This document shows positions 1 through 5,827 of a stretch of 11,705 bases of DNA, piece after piece. This DNA comes from an uncultured Bacteroidales bacterium (lineage in GTDB: Bacteria; Bacteroidota; Bacteroidia; Bacteroidales; UBA932). Numbering within the stretch: position 1 is the first letter of the stretch; each line of letters starts with the position of its first letter. Below the pieces are notes generated by a model. It saw nothing but the letters and a program-made list of their open reading frames with translations. It had not been told where the DNA came from and did not search any database. The DNA is taken from the NCBI GenBank assembly GCA_946530505.1, contig CAMNAD010000037.1:1-11705 (forward strand). The letters run 5' to 3'. A program made the position numbers and the translations under genes.

Positions 1-62
1 CGACAGGTTGTGAGACGCTCGAAGAAGTCCTTGCGGACTTTGCTGCTGTACTTTTCTTTCAT
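1..62 (-). CDS. 5' end of a leftward gene, product unknown
   Basis: An ATG at 62..60 on the minus strand opens a frame that runs without a stop to the window edge, giving 20 residues starting MKEKYSSKVRKDFF. The codons look like real coding sequence (basic and aromatic residues, GC-rich third positions as in neighbouring genes). An AT-rich stretch lies just upstream of the ATG, as expected for a Bacteroidota start. Too little is present to name a family. It would be transcribed divergently from the tRNA pair. The hairpin-like repeat at 25-40 lies inside these codons, so I do not read it as a terminator. Moderate to low confidence because only 62 bases are visible. Confidence 0.45.
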   Translation of the reverse strand, partial: MKEKYSSKVRKDFFERLTTC

Positions 63-70
63 TATTATAT

Positions 71-144
71 AGTCTCTTAGCTCAGTTGGTTAGAGCGCCA
101 CACTGATAATGTGGAGGTCCGCGGTTCAACTCCGCGCGGGCCTA
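71..144 (+). tRNA. tRNA-Ile (anticodon GAU)
   Basis: The cloverleaf is clear in the D arm (GCTCAG...GAGC), the anticodon arm (CCACA/TGTGG stem at 98-102 and 110-114, loop CTGATAA, anticodon GAT at 105-107) and the T arm (CGCGG/CCGCG at 120-124 and 132-136 around TTCAACT). The discriminator is A144 and CCA is not encoded. The acceptor stem is odd: AGTCTCT (71-77) against CGGGCCT (137-143) gives two mismatches, T73-C141 and T77-C137, plus a G-U pair at T75-G139. It lies 11 bases ahead of tRNA-Ala and was probably co-transcribed with it. This is the pair often found in rRNA spacers, but here a terminator rather than 23S rRNA follows. Confidence 0.88.
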
Positions 145-155
145 CTTGAAATCCT

Positions 156-228
156 GGGGGTATAGCTCAGTTGGTAGAGCACCTGCTTTGCAAGCAGGGG
201 GTCAAGAGTTCGAATCTCTTTATCTCCA
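156..228 (+). tRNA. tRNA-Ala (anticodon UGC)
   Basis: A complete 73-base cloverleaf. The acceptor stem GGGGGTA (156-162) pairs with TATCTCC (221-227) and keeps the G3-U70 wobble (G158-T225), the main identity element for alanyl-tRNA synthetase. The anticodon stem is CCTGC/GCAGG (182-186, 194-198) with loop TTTGCAA and anticodon TGC at 189-191. The T arm is AAGAG/CTCTT around TTCGAAT. The discriminator is A228; CCA is not encoded (ACAG follows). It ends just before a strong hairpin at 230-264, so the Ile-Ala pair appears to be its own transcription unit. Confidence 0.96.
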
Positions 229-229
229 C

Positions 230-264
230 AGAAATAGCCCGACGCTTTGCGCCGGGCTATTTCT
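230..264 (+). terminator. Hairpin terminator after the tRNA pair
   Basis: A perfect 12-bp inverted repeat, AGAAATAGCCCG (230-241) and CGGGCTATTTCT (253-264), encloses an 11-base loop that can itself pair (CGC/GCG). It starts two bases after the tRNA-Ala discriminator. No long T run follows, but the T-rich end of the stem (TATTTCTGTT) and the position make factor-independent termination or a 3'-end processing hairpin likely. Confidence 0.8.
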
Positions 265-274
265 GTTCCGATAG

Positions 275-292
275 CGCTTGCATGCGCAAGCG
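275..292. repeat. Short inverted repeat (hairpin)
   Basis: CGCTTGC (275-281) and GCAAGCG (286-292) form a 7-bp perfect stem with a 4-base loop. It lies in the non-coding spacer between the tRNA terminator and the lipoprotein gene. Its role is unknown; it is the first of three hairpins in about 80 bases. Confidence 0.55.
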
Positions 293-301
293 GCTGTTTA
301 A

Positions 302-319
302 CGAGGGGGGATCCCCTCG
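302..319. repeat. Short inverted repeat (hairpin), G/C-rich
   Basis: CGAGGGG (302-308) and CCCCTCG (313-319) form a 7-bp stem around a 4-base loop. The G run can alternatively pair with the ACCCCCT just downstream (323-329), so two mutually exclusive folds are possible. It lies in the same spacer as the hairpins at 275-292 and 337-351. Confidence 0.5.
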
Positions 320-336
320 AGCACCCCCTTGTCGGC

Positions 337-361
337 CTTCGGCCTCCGAAGTCCGTTTTTT
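337..361 (+). terminator. Candidate weak rho-independent terminator
   Basis: CTTCGG (337-342) and CCGAAG (346-351) form a 6-bp stem with a 3-base loop, followed four bases later by six T residues (356-361). This has the layout of an intrinsic terminator on the plus strand, although the stem is short and GGCC-TTC-GGCC (334-344) competes with it. It would insulate the lipoprotein promoter at 372-379 from the tRNA unit. Confidence 0.4.
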
Positions 362-371
362 AAATAATGAT

Positions 372-379
372 TATCTTTG
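372..379 (+). promoter_or_regulatory. Bacteroidota -7 promoter element for the lipoprotein gene
   Basis: TATCTTTG is a perfect match to the Bacteroidota -7 consensus TAnnTTTG, 38 bases before the ATG at 418. I see no good -33 TTTG at the expected distance; that region is the T run at 356-361. Transcription would start near 385, leaving a leader of roughly 33 bases. Confidence 0.6.
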
Positions 380-417
380 CAAACTGTTAGCATAGTAATA
401 ATTGATTTAGCTGTTAT

Positions 418-1236
418 ATGAAAAAAGTTATATTATTCGCTTCTGCGCTTTTGTCCCTGACCGTTATTTCATGCACTAAAGATGATACTACAACGGACAG
501 TTCTGCTTCCGTTGTTCGTAGTTATCAGGTTTTGAACCTTTCCGGAGGCAAGGCCTATGCAAAGGATGTCGTTACTCCCACATACGGCCCGGATGGTCGT
601 GTCATAAAAACCGTTTATGAGATGTATACGCTAAAAGACGGGAAGGCTACGCTCAAACAAGTCGAACTTATGGATTTCGATTACAGCGCGTCAGTTGCTT
701 ACGCAACCAGATGCTGGGAACTCATGACTCCCGGAGCCCTGTCAGTTACTGGCCCGTATAATTATACTCTTGAATTCGATGGTGGCGGGAACCTGACGAA
801 AGCAATTGAAGGTGACTATACAAAGTATTTGGCTTATAACGGAGATAGGCTCGCTTCATATAAGGTGACCGGGCCAAAAACAGATCTCACTAACGAATAT
901 ACATGGAGTGGCGGAGACCTCGTGGAATTGAATCAAAGTTCAGAGATTGGGCCATATAAAGTCACAGTAACTTACGGAAAGGAGTCCAATCCGTTCGCAG
1001 ACAAGGTCGATCCCATTCTATATATCTATGAATCAATACTTCCAGATTATTCACGATGGAATCTTACCGGTAAAAACAGCGCACATCTTCCAGCAACATA
1101 TAAGGAGGATTTCTACGCAGATATCACTTTCTCCTTCGAGTATAAGAAAGATGCCCATGGACGCATCGTGCAAGTGGACATCAAGGGAGATGACAAGGAC
1201 AGCGAGTTCGACAAGTCTATCATCATAAACTATTGA
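418..1236 (+). CDS. Probable surface lipoprotein, DUF4595-like
   Basis: This 272-residue protein has a signal peptide II: MKK, a hydrophobic stretch and the lipobox VISC with lipidated Cys19. The next residues, TKDD, fit the Lys-Asp-Asp pattern of the Bacteroidota lipoprotein export signal, so exposure on the cell surface is likely. The body is rich in beta-type repeats (TLEFDGGGNL, LAYNGDRLASY, YTWSGGDLVEL, FEYKKDAHGRI), each with an aromatic residue followed by Gly and a turn. The late segment LTGKNSAHLPATY (216-228) resembles DUF4595-type Bacteroidales lipoproteins as I remember them; a database search has not been done. No catalytic residues are apparent and the function is unknown. GC content is lower than in neighbours (42% at 481-540 against 62% at 2581-2640, counted by hand), which may indicate a separate origin. 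A -7 element stands at 372-379. No terminator is visible after the stop. Confidence 0.85.
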   Translation: MKKVILFASALLSLTVISCTKDDTTTDSSASVVRSYQVLNLSGGKAYAKDVVTPTYGPDGRVIKTVYEMYTLKDGKATLKQVELMDFDYSASVAYATRCWELMTPGALSVTGPYNYTLEFDGGGNLTKAIEGDYTKYLAYNGDRLASYKVTGPKTDLTNEYTWSGGDLVELNQSSEIGPYKVTVTYGKESNPFADKVDPILYIYESILPDYSRWNLTGKNSAHLPATYKEDFYADITFSFEYKKDAHGRIVQVDIKGDDKDSEFDKSIIINY

Positions 1237-1429
1237 TTTCCAAGGGAGCGCGGCATCGGCCATAGTCAAAGACGAATCCTTCGATCTGAATACTGCGACC
1301 GAATCTGCTTTCAAGGATCTGGATTTCAAGGCCACCCTCGATGATTACTCGGCATTGGTAATACATCTTCCTTCAGGATGGCCCATAAGATACAATTACG
1401 AGCGCAATGTGGTTGTGTCGCGCACGCCG
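1229..1429 (+). pseudogene. Probable remnant of a protein-coding gene, truncated at both ends
   Basis: Between the lipoprotein stop and the transporter stop, the frame read from 1229 has no ATG but encodes convincing protein sequence: IDFQGSAASAIVKDESFDL, later KDLDFKATLDDYSALVIHLP and SGWPIRYNYERN. Hydrophobic and charged residues alternate as in a folded domain, and the codons match genuine genes here. The frame is closed by a stop at 1226-1228, opens right after it, and runs without a stop into the oppositely oriented transporter gene, so neither natural end is present. TTG at 1355 is the only plausible start and would cut the best part off. I read it as a leftover of a gene lost by deletion. 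The family is unknown. Alternatively it is non-coding sequence with a chance open frame. Confidence 0.45.
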
Positions 1430-2335
1430 TTAATTCTGTTTTCCGGGCCGGAGTATCATGAATACCACGGCGCCGATGCAGACGGCTACGCCTATACCCA
1501 TTCTGACAGTCAGGGGCTCTCCGAACAGGAGAGTTCCTATCATTATTGCCGTCAGCGGCTCGAACACACCCAGGATGGAGGTCTTTGTGGGGCCGATATA
1601 ACGGGAGGATACCGCCAGCGTGAGGAGCGAAATCATGGTCGGCACGATTGCAAGGCCGATTAGATTGCCCCAGTCGGAGGCGCTGTCGATTCCCTCCGTA
1701 ATGCTGCCGCCCTGGATGGCCCTGATGGTGGCGAACAGGATTGTGCCCGTGAGCAACGCATAAAGAGTCAGCGTGTGTTCGGAGACGTTCTTGATGCGCT
1801 TGCTGCGGTTCACGATGACGAGGTAAAACGCGTAGCTCAGGGCCGATGCGACTGCCAGGATGATGCCGGGGATCCTGATGGATGCCCCCTGTGACGGACT
1901 CGACAGCAGCAGGATGCCCCCGAAGGTGGCGACAATGGAAAGCCAGGTCTGCCAGCTGGGATAGAAGCGCAGGAAGACCATGATGAGGGCCACGAACACC
2001 GGATAGAGATACACCAGCGTCGTAGCCAGCCCCGAAGGGATGAACTCGTAGGAGAAGAATAGAAACAGACTGCTGCAGGCGAAGAGGATGCCCAGAAGGG
2101 CGAGCAGGGCGATTTCGTTGCCTTTGACCCTGAACTGCTCCCGTTTCGCCAGCATCCATGCCGAGAGGATGGATGCGGAAATGCCGTAACGGAAAAAGAG
2201 CATGACGAGAACCGGAACTCCGCTGTCCAGAAGGGGCTTGGCGAAAAGCGGATTGGTCCCGTATGAAACACCTGCTACGAATCCGGCGAGGATCCCGATA
2301 ATACGCCTGCGGTTTTTGTCTATATTTTGTGCCAA
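1430..2335 (-). CDS. EamA/DMT-superfamily permease (10 membrane segments)
   Basis: An inner-membrane transporter of the drug/metabolite family. About ten hydrophobic segments fall into two EamA-type halves. The first begins GILAGFVAGVSYGTNPLFAK and includes GLATTLVYLYPVFVALI. The second begins ILAVASALSYAFYLVIVNRS and ends with RYIGPTKTSILGVFEPLTA, the usual conserved stretch before the last two helices. The substrate cannot be told from sequence; relatives carry amino acids, nucleotide sugars or other metabolites. The only upstream ATG in frame (2431) lies before a perfect -7 element (2361-2368) and overlaps the divergent kinase gene, so I prefer TTG at 2335 (MAQNIDKN, 301 residues); TTG at 2341 is also possible. 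It is divergent from the kinase-acetyltransferase-GH109 operon and may serve the same pathway, which is inference. Confidence 0.85.
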   Translation of the reverse strand: MAQNIDKNRRRIIGILAGFVAGVSYGTNPLFAKPLLDSGVPVLVMLFFRYGISASILSAWMLAKREQFRVKGNEIALLALLGILFACSSLFLFFSYEFIPSGLATTLVYLYPVFVALIMVFLRFYPSWQTWLSIVATFGGILLLSSPSQGASIRIPGIILAVASALSYAFYLVIVNRSKRIKNVSEHTLTLYALLTGTILFATIRAIQGGSITEGIDSASDWGNLIGLAIVPTMISLLTLAVSSRYIGPTKTSILGVFEPLTAIMIGTLLFGEPLTVRMGIGVAVCIGAVVFMILRPGKQN

Positions 2336-2360
2336 AACCAAGCTTTGTTTGAATTGGGCG

Positions 2361-2368
2361 CAAAGATA
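2361..2368 (-). promoter_or_regulatory. Bacteroidota -7 element for the DMT transporter
   Basis: On the minus strand this reads TATCTTTG, a perfect TAnnTTTG. Transcription would start near 2354, which excludes the ATG at 2431 as the translation start and leaves a short leader before the TTG codons at 2341 and 2335. On the plus strand, TTTG at 2344-2347 and TAACATTTG at 2367-2375 (one extra base compared with the consensus) could form a weaker promoter for the kinase operon, so the two promoters would overlap. Confidence 0.55.
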
Positions 2369-2424
2369 ACATTTGTAATTCAGAAAAAATTCCGAAATTT
2401 GATGAAACCAAACATTTACCGGCG

Positions 2425-3369
2425 ATGTCAAGGAAAATAATCGGAATAGGAGAAACGGTTCTGGATATTGTATTCAGACAGAATCAGCCGCAGGCGGCGG
2501 TTCCCGGAGGGTCGGTATTCAACTCCATGATTTCCCTTGGACGCACGGTAGGGGTTCAGTTTCCGGAGGTTCGGCTGCTTATGGAATCGCAGGTGGGCGA
2601 CGACTACGTCGCCGACCTGGTTACAGACTTCATGCGGGCCAACAATGTGGGAATCGAAGGTATCCAACGCTCCGGAGGGCAGAGTACGCTTTCCCTGGCC
2701 CTCCTGGACGAGCGAAACAATGCCCGCTACGAATTTTTTCGCGATAAGGACATCCCTCGTTTCCGAATCCCGGATACGCCCGTAGGTCCTTCGGATATTG
2801 CCATCTTCGGCTCATTCTTCGCTGTCAGCGAGGCCACCGGCCCGCAGACAAAGGCATTCATCCGGAAGGCGAAGGAGGCCGGTGCAACGATCTACTACGA
2901 TATCAACTTCCGCAAGAACCATCCTGTCAGTGCCGTCACGGTAGAAGAAAACATCGCCCTCGCCAGCATAGTCCGCGGATCCTCCGAGGACATTGAATCC
3001 CTTTACGGCACATCCGATGCCGCGAAGGTCTACGAGGAGAAGATCGCTCCCCTGTGTGCCAATTTCATCTGCACGCGCGGAGCAGAGGATGCCGAGGTGT
3101 TCTCTCCCGGAATCCGCGCTTCCTTCCCCGTAGCTCCTGCAGGTTCTATAGTGTCGACCATAGGGGCGGGCGACAACTTCAATGCAGGCATAATATATTC
3201 GATAGTGCGTAACGGTTTCGTAAACGAAGACCTGCAGCGTCTGTCGGTGGAGCGCTGGGCTTCCATGGTGGAAACCGCCATGCGCTTCTCCGCCGATGTC
3301 TGCGCGAGCCTCTACAATTACGTGGATCCCGGATTTGTCAATACTCTCGATAGCGGATATCAATCATGA
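2425..3369 (+). CDS. PfkB-family carbohydrate kinase
   Basis: A cytoplasmic ATP-dependent sugar kinase of the ribokinase/PfkB family; 314 residues is the usual length. The N-terminus has the beta strand IIGIGETVLDIVF and the substrate-binding PGGSVFN (27-33). YYDINFRKN (157-165) holds the D-x-N-x-R pattern common in fructokinase- and KDG-kinase-like members. The PfkB signature 2 is STIGAGDNFNAG (244-255), with GAGD forming the anion hole and Asp250 the expected catalytic base. ICTRGAEDAEVF (215-226) is the usual strand before it. The exact sugar is unknown. Neighbouring GalNAc hydrolases suggest an amino sugar or a sugar derived from it, but this is inference. It is the first gene of a three-gene operon, and its stop overlaps the next start by four bases (ATGA at 3366-3369). 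Confidence 0.92.
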   Translation: MSRKIIGIGETVLDIVFRQNQPQAAVPGGSVFNSMISLGRTVGVQFPEVRLLMESQVGDDYVADLVTDFMRANNVGIEGIQRSGGQSTLSLALLDERNNARYEFFRDKDIPRFRIPDTPVGPSDIAIFGSFFAVSEATGPQTKAFIRKAKEAGATIYYDINFRKNHPVSAVTVEENIALASIVRGSSEDIESLYGTSDAAKVYEEKIAPLCANFICTRGAEDAEVFSPGIRASFPVAPAGSIVSTIGAGDNFNAGIIYSIVRNGFVNEDLQRLSVERWASMVETAMRFSADVCASLYNYVDPGFVNTLDSGYQS

Positions 3370-4454
3370 ACAAGCAGCGTTTACTGTCTATCGATACCCT
3401 GAGAGGGTTTGATATGATGTTCATCATGGGCTTTGCAGGGCTTGTCACGGCTGTTTGCGGGCTGTTTCCTGGGGGAGCGGACAGTTTCATCGCCCAACAG
3501 ATGCGGCATGTAGACTGGAACGGATTTGCACATCACGACACCATCTTCCCTCTCTTCCTTTTCATTTCCGGAATGACTTTCCCCTTCTCTGCTGCCAAGC
3601 GCTGCACGGAGGATGGCAGACCGGCTCTCCTCAAGAGGGTGTTCAGCAGGGGACTCATCCTGGTTCTTCTCGGTCTGGTGTATAATCACGTGCTGGATCT
3701 TGATCTCGCCAATGTGCGCATCCCCAGCGTGCTGGCAAGAATAGGCCTGGCATGGATGTTTGCCGCGCTCATCTACATGTATTGCAGCCGGCTGGGCAGA
3801 ATCATCATAGCTGTCGCGATATTGGTGGCTTACAATCTGCTGCTGATGATTCCTGCGCCGGATGCTGCCGGAGCCTCTGCGCTGAGCCTGGAGGGGAATA
3901 TAGTAGGATATGTCGACCGTATGATAATGCCGTCACACCTTCTTAAACAGGGTGTTTTCGATCCGGAAGGAATCTTGTCGACATTCCCTGCCATAGTGAC
4001 AGCAATGCTCGGCCAGTTCACCGGCGATTTCGTGCGCAAGCCGGACGTGAGTCACAAAACGCTCAAAATGTTGTGCGCCGCGGCGGTAATGCTCGGCCTC
4101 GGGCTTTTGTGGAACAACTGGTTTCCCATCAACAAGAAACTCTGGACCAGTTCATTCGTGCTTGTAGCAGGGGCCTATTCCGTCGCGATGTTCGCGGTAT
4201 TCTACTGGATAATTGACGTAAAAGGATGGACCGGATGGACTCCATTTTTCCAGGTAATAGGGCTGAATTCCATTACCATTTATTTTGCGCAGAGGATCAT
4301 TCCTTTCTCTTCGGTCAACCGCTTTTTCTTCGGCGGCCTTGCCGGCCTGTGCCCGGAACCTGTAGCAAAAGTGATTCTTGCTGTGGGCTATGTGGCAGTT
4401 TGCTGGCTCTTCCTCTGGTTTTTGCATAAAAAGAAAGTTTATTTGAAAGTATAA
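3366..4454 (+). CDS. DUF5009/HGSNAT-type membrane N-acetyltransferase (NagX-like)
   Basis: A polytopic inner-membrane protein of 362 residues with around ten hydrophobic helices, belonging to the heparan-alpha-glucosaminide N-acetyltransferase/DUF5009 group. Signatures are RLLSIDTLRGFDMMFIMG (5-22), RHVDWNGFAHHDTIFPLF (47-64) followed by LFISGM, DPEGILSTFPAI (199-210), NKKLWTSSFVL (256-266) and GLNSITIYFAQRII (299-312). His48 sits where human HGSNAT has its acetyl-accepting histidine (KHATWNG there, RHVDWNG here). In the lysosome this family moves an acetyl group from cytosolic acetyl-CoA across the membrane to glucosamine. Here the acceptor could be a periplasmic amino sugar or glycan end, which is inference. 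It overlaps the kinase stop by four bases and shares one base with the GH109-like start (TAATG), so all three are probably translationally coupled. Confidence 0.88.
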   Translation: MNKQRLLSIDTLRGFDMMFIMGFAGLVTAVCGLFPGGADSFIAQQMRHVDWNGFAHHDTIFPLFLFISGMTFPFSAAKRCTEDGRPALLKRVFSRGLILVLLGLVYNHVLDLDLANVRIPSVLARIGLAWMFAALIYMYCSRLGRIIIAVAILVAYNLLLMIPAPDAAGASALSLEGNIVGYVDRMIMPSHLLKQGVFDPEGILSTFPAIVTAMLGQFTGDFVRKPDVSHKTLKMLCAAAVMLGLGLLWNNWFPINKKLWTSSFVLVAGAYSVAMFAVFYWIIDVKGWTGWTPFFQVIGLNSITIYFAQRIIPFSSVNRFFFGGLAGLCPEPVAKVILAVGYVAVCWLFLWFLHKKKVYLKV

Positions 4455-5827
4455 TGAAAAAAACAGCCATCATTCTATTTGCCGTACTGTCAATAGCGGC
4501 ATGCGCTCCCAAGAGCCATCTGATTCACGTTAAGACTCCGGCCCGCCCTGCCGGACAGCAGGATGTCCTTGGACTGGCCCTCGACCCCATCGACACGGTG
4601 CGGGTAGGCTTCATCGGGCTCGGTATGCGCGGCCCTGGAGCCGTGGAGCGTTTTTGCTATCTTCCTCAGACAAGAATCGTAGCTCTTTGCGATGTGGAGG
4701 ATGAGAACGTTGCCAAATGTAAGGCGATTACGGCAAAACACGGCCGTCCCGAACCGGCAGGATACAGTGGCAGCGAAGAAGTCTGGAAGCAGCTTTGCGA
4801 GCGTGAAGACATCAATCTGGTTTACATCGCTACCGACTGGAAGACTCATACGCCTATGGCTCTTTATGCCATGGAACACGGAAAGCATGTCGCCATTGAA
4901 GTCCCTGCCGCGACATCGCTGGAAGAAATCTGGGCCCTCGTCAATATGGCCGAAAGCAAGCGCCTGCATTGCATGATGCTGGAGAATTGCGTCTACGATT
5001 TCTTTGAACTCACCACCTTGAATATGGCTCAGCAGGGCCTATTCGGGGAAATCATCCATACAGAAGGGGCCTATCATCACAGTCTCGACGAGTTCTGGGA
5101 CGAGTATTGGCACTCCTGGCGCCTCGATTTCAATGCCGGGCATAAGGGAGACATTTATCCTACGCATGGTCTAGGCCCTGTATGCCAGGTGATGAACATT
5201 CACAGGGGCGACCGTATGAAGACCCTGACCGCGATGGAAACCCGTTCTGTTGTAGGCAAGAAGCTGTGGAAGGAGCGCGGGCACGATCCCGAGGAATTCC
5301 AGAACGGAGATGAGACTATGACGATGATAACTACCGAAAAGGGAAACACCATTCTGATAGAGCACGACGTGATGACACCGCGTCCCTACAACCGTATGTA
5401 CCAGGTGGTCGGCACTGAAGGATATGCCGCAAAATATCCGGTCCAGCAGTATAGCCTGCGTCCGGACAGGCAGGAGGGGGCTCCCGACCATGAGAACCTG
5501 AACTCTCACCGCCCCGTCACCAAGGAGGTTATGCAGGCGCTTACCGAGAAATATCGCAGCCCTATCCTCACTCCTGAACTCGAGGCCATGGCCAAGGAAG
5601 TCGGCGGCCACGGAGGAATGGACTTCATAATGGACTATCGCCTGGTGTACTGCCTCACGAACGGACTGCCGCTCGACATGGATGTGTACGATCTTGCAGA
5701 GTGGTGCTGCCTGGGCGAACTGGGGGCGATCTCCATCGCAAACGGCAGTGCCCCTGTCGAGATCCCCGATTTCACGCGCGGGGCCTGGAACAGGCAGAAA
5801 GGTTTCAGCTACGCATTTGCCGATTAG
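4454..5827 (+). CDS. GH109-like lipoprotein (Gfo/Idh/MocA fold), probable alpha-N-acetylgalactosaminidase
   Basis: A 457-residue envelope protein. It has a signal peptide II with lipobox IAAC (Cys17) and no acidic export signal after it, so it probably faces the periplasm. The dinucleotide-binding Rossmann motif is GFIGLGMRG (52-60), with ALCDVED (77-83) ending the second strand. HVAIEVPAA (145-153) is the Gfo/Idh/MocA motif around Glu149. GDIYPTHGLGPV (232-243) contains the Y-x-x-H pair (Tyr235, His238) that I recall as the active-site pair of GH109; Tyr181 and Arg223 (SWRLD) are further candidates. GH109 enzymes hydrolyse alpha-GalNAc through transient oxidation by bound NAD. A plain Gfo/Idh/MocA oxidoreductase is the alternative, but length, YPTHGLGP and the GH123 neighbour favour GH109. 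It is the last gene of the operon. Its TAG overlaps the opposing GH123 stop by four bases. Confidence 0.85.
   Translation: MKKTAIILFAVLSIAACAPKSHLIHVKTPARPAGQQDVLGLALDPIDTVRVGFIGLGMRGPGAVERFCYLPQTRIVALCDVEDENVAKCKAITAKHGRPEPAGYSGSEEVWKQLCEREDINLVYIATDWKTHTPMALYAMEHGKHVAIEVPAATSLEEIWALVNMAESKRLHCMMLENCVYDFFELTTLNMAQQGLFGEIIHTEGAYHHSLDEFWDEYWHSWRLDFNAGHKGDIYPTHGLGPVCQVMNIHRGDRMKTLTAMETRSVVGKKLWKERGHDPEEFQNGDETMTMITTEKGNTILIEHDVMTPRPYNRMYQVVGTEGYAAKYPVQQYSLRPDRQEGAPDHENLNSHRPVTKEVMQALTEKYRSPILTPELEAMAKEVGGHGGMDFIMDYRLVYCLTNGLPLDMDVYDLAEWCCLGELGAISIANGSAPVEIPDFTRGAWNRQKGFSYAFAD

Noticed and set aside
25..40. AAGTCC-TTGC-GGACTT hairpin as a terminator
   Set aside because: It lies within the first codons of the leftward gene at 1-62 and has no T run on either strand that fits.
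171..395. Open frame of 74 codons on the plus strand
   Set aside because: It starts inside tRNA-Ala and runs through the terminator and the hairpin spacer; the RNA features explain the sequence.
71..1429. Integrated element using the tRNA as attachment site
   Set aside because: No integrase, transposase or direct repeat of a tRNA 3' end was found in the window; only low GC and a gene remnant hint at transfer.
1326..2411. Long minus-strand frame of 361 codons
   Set aside because: It is an alternative frame of the DMT transporter; the peptide is Arg/Pro/His-rich with no membrane pattern, whereas the transporter frame has ten helices.
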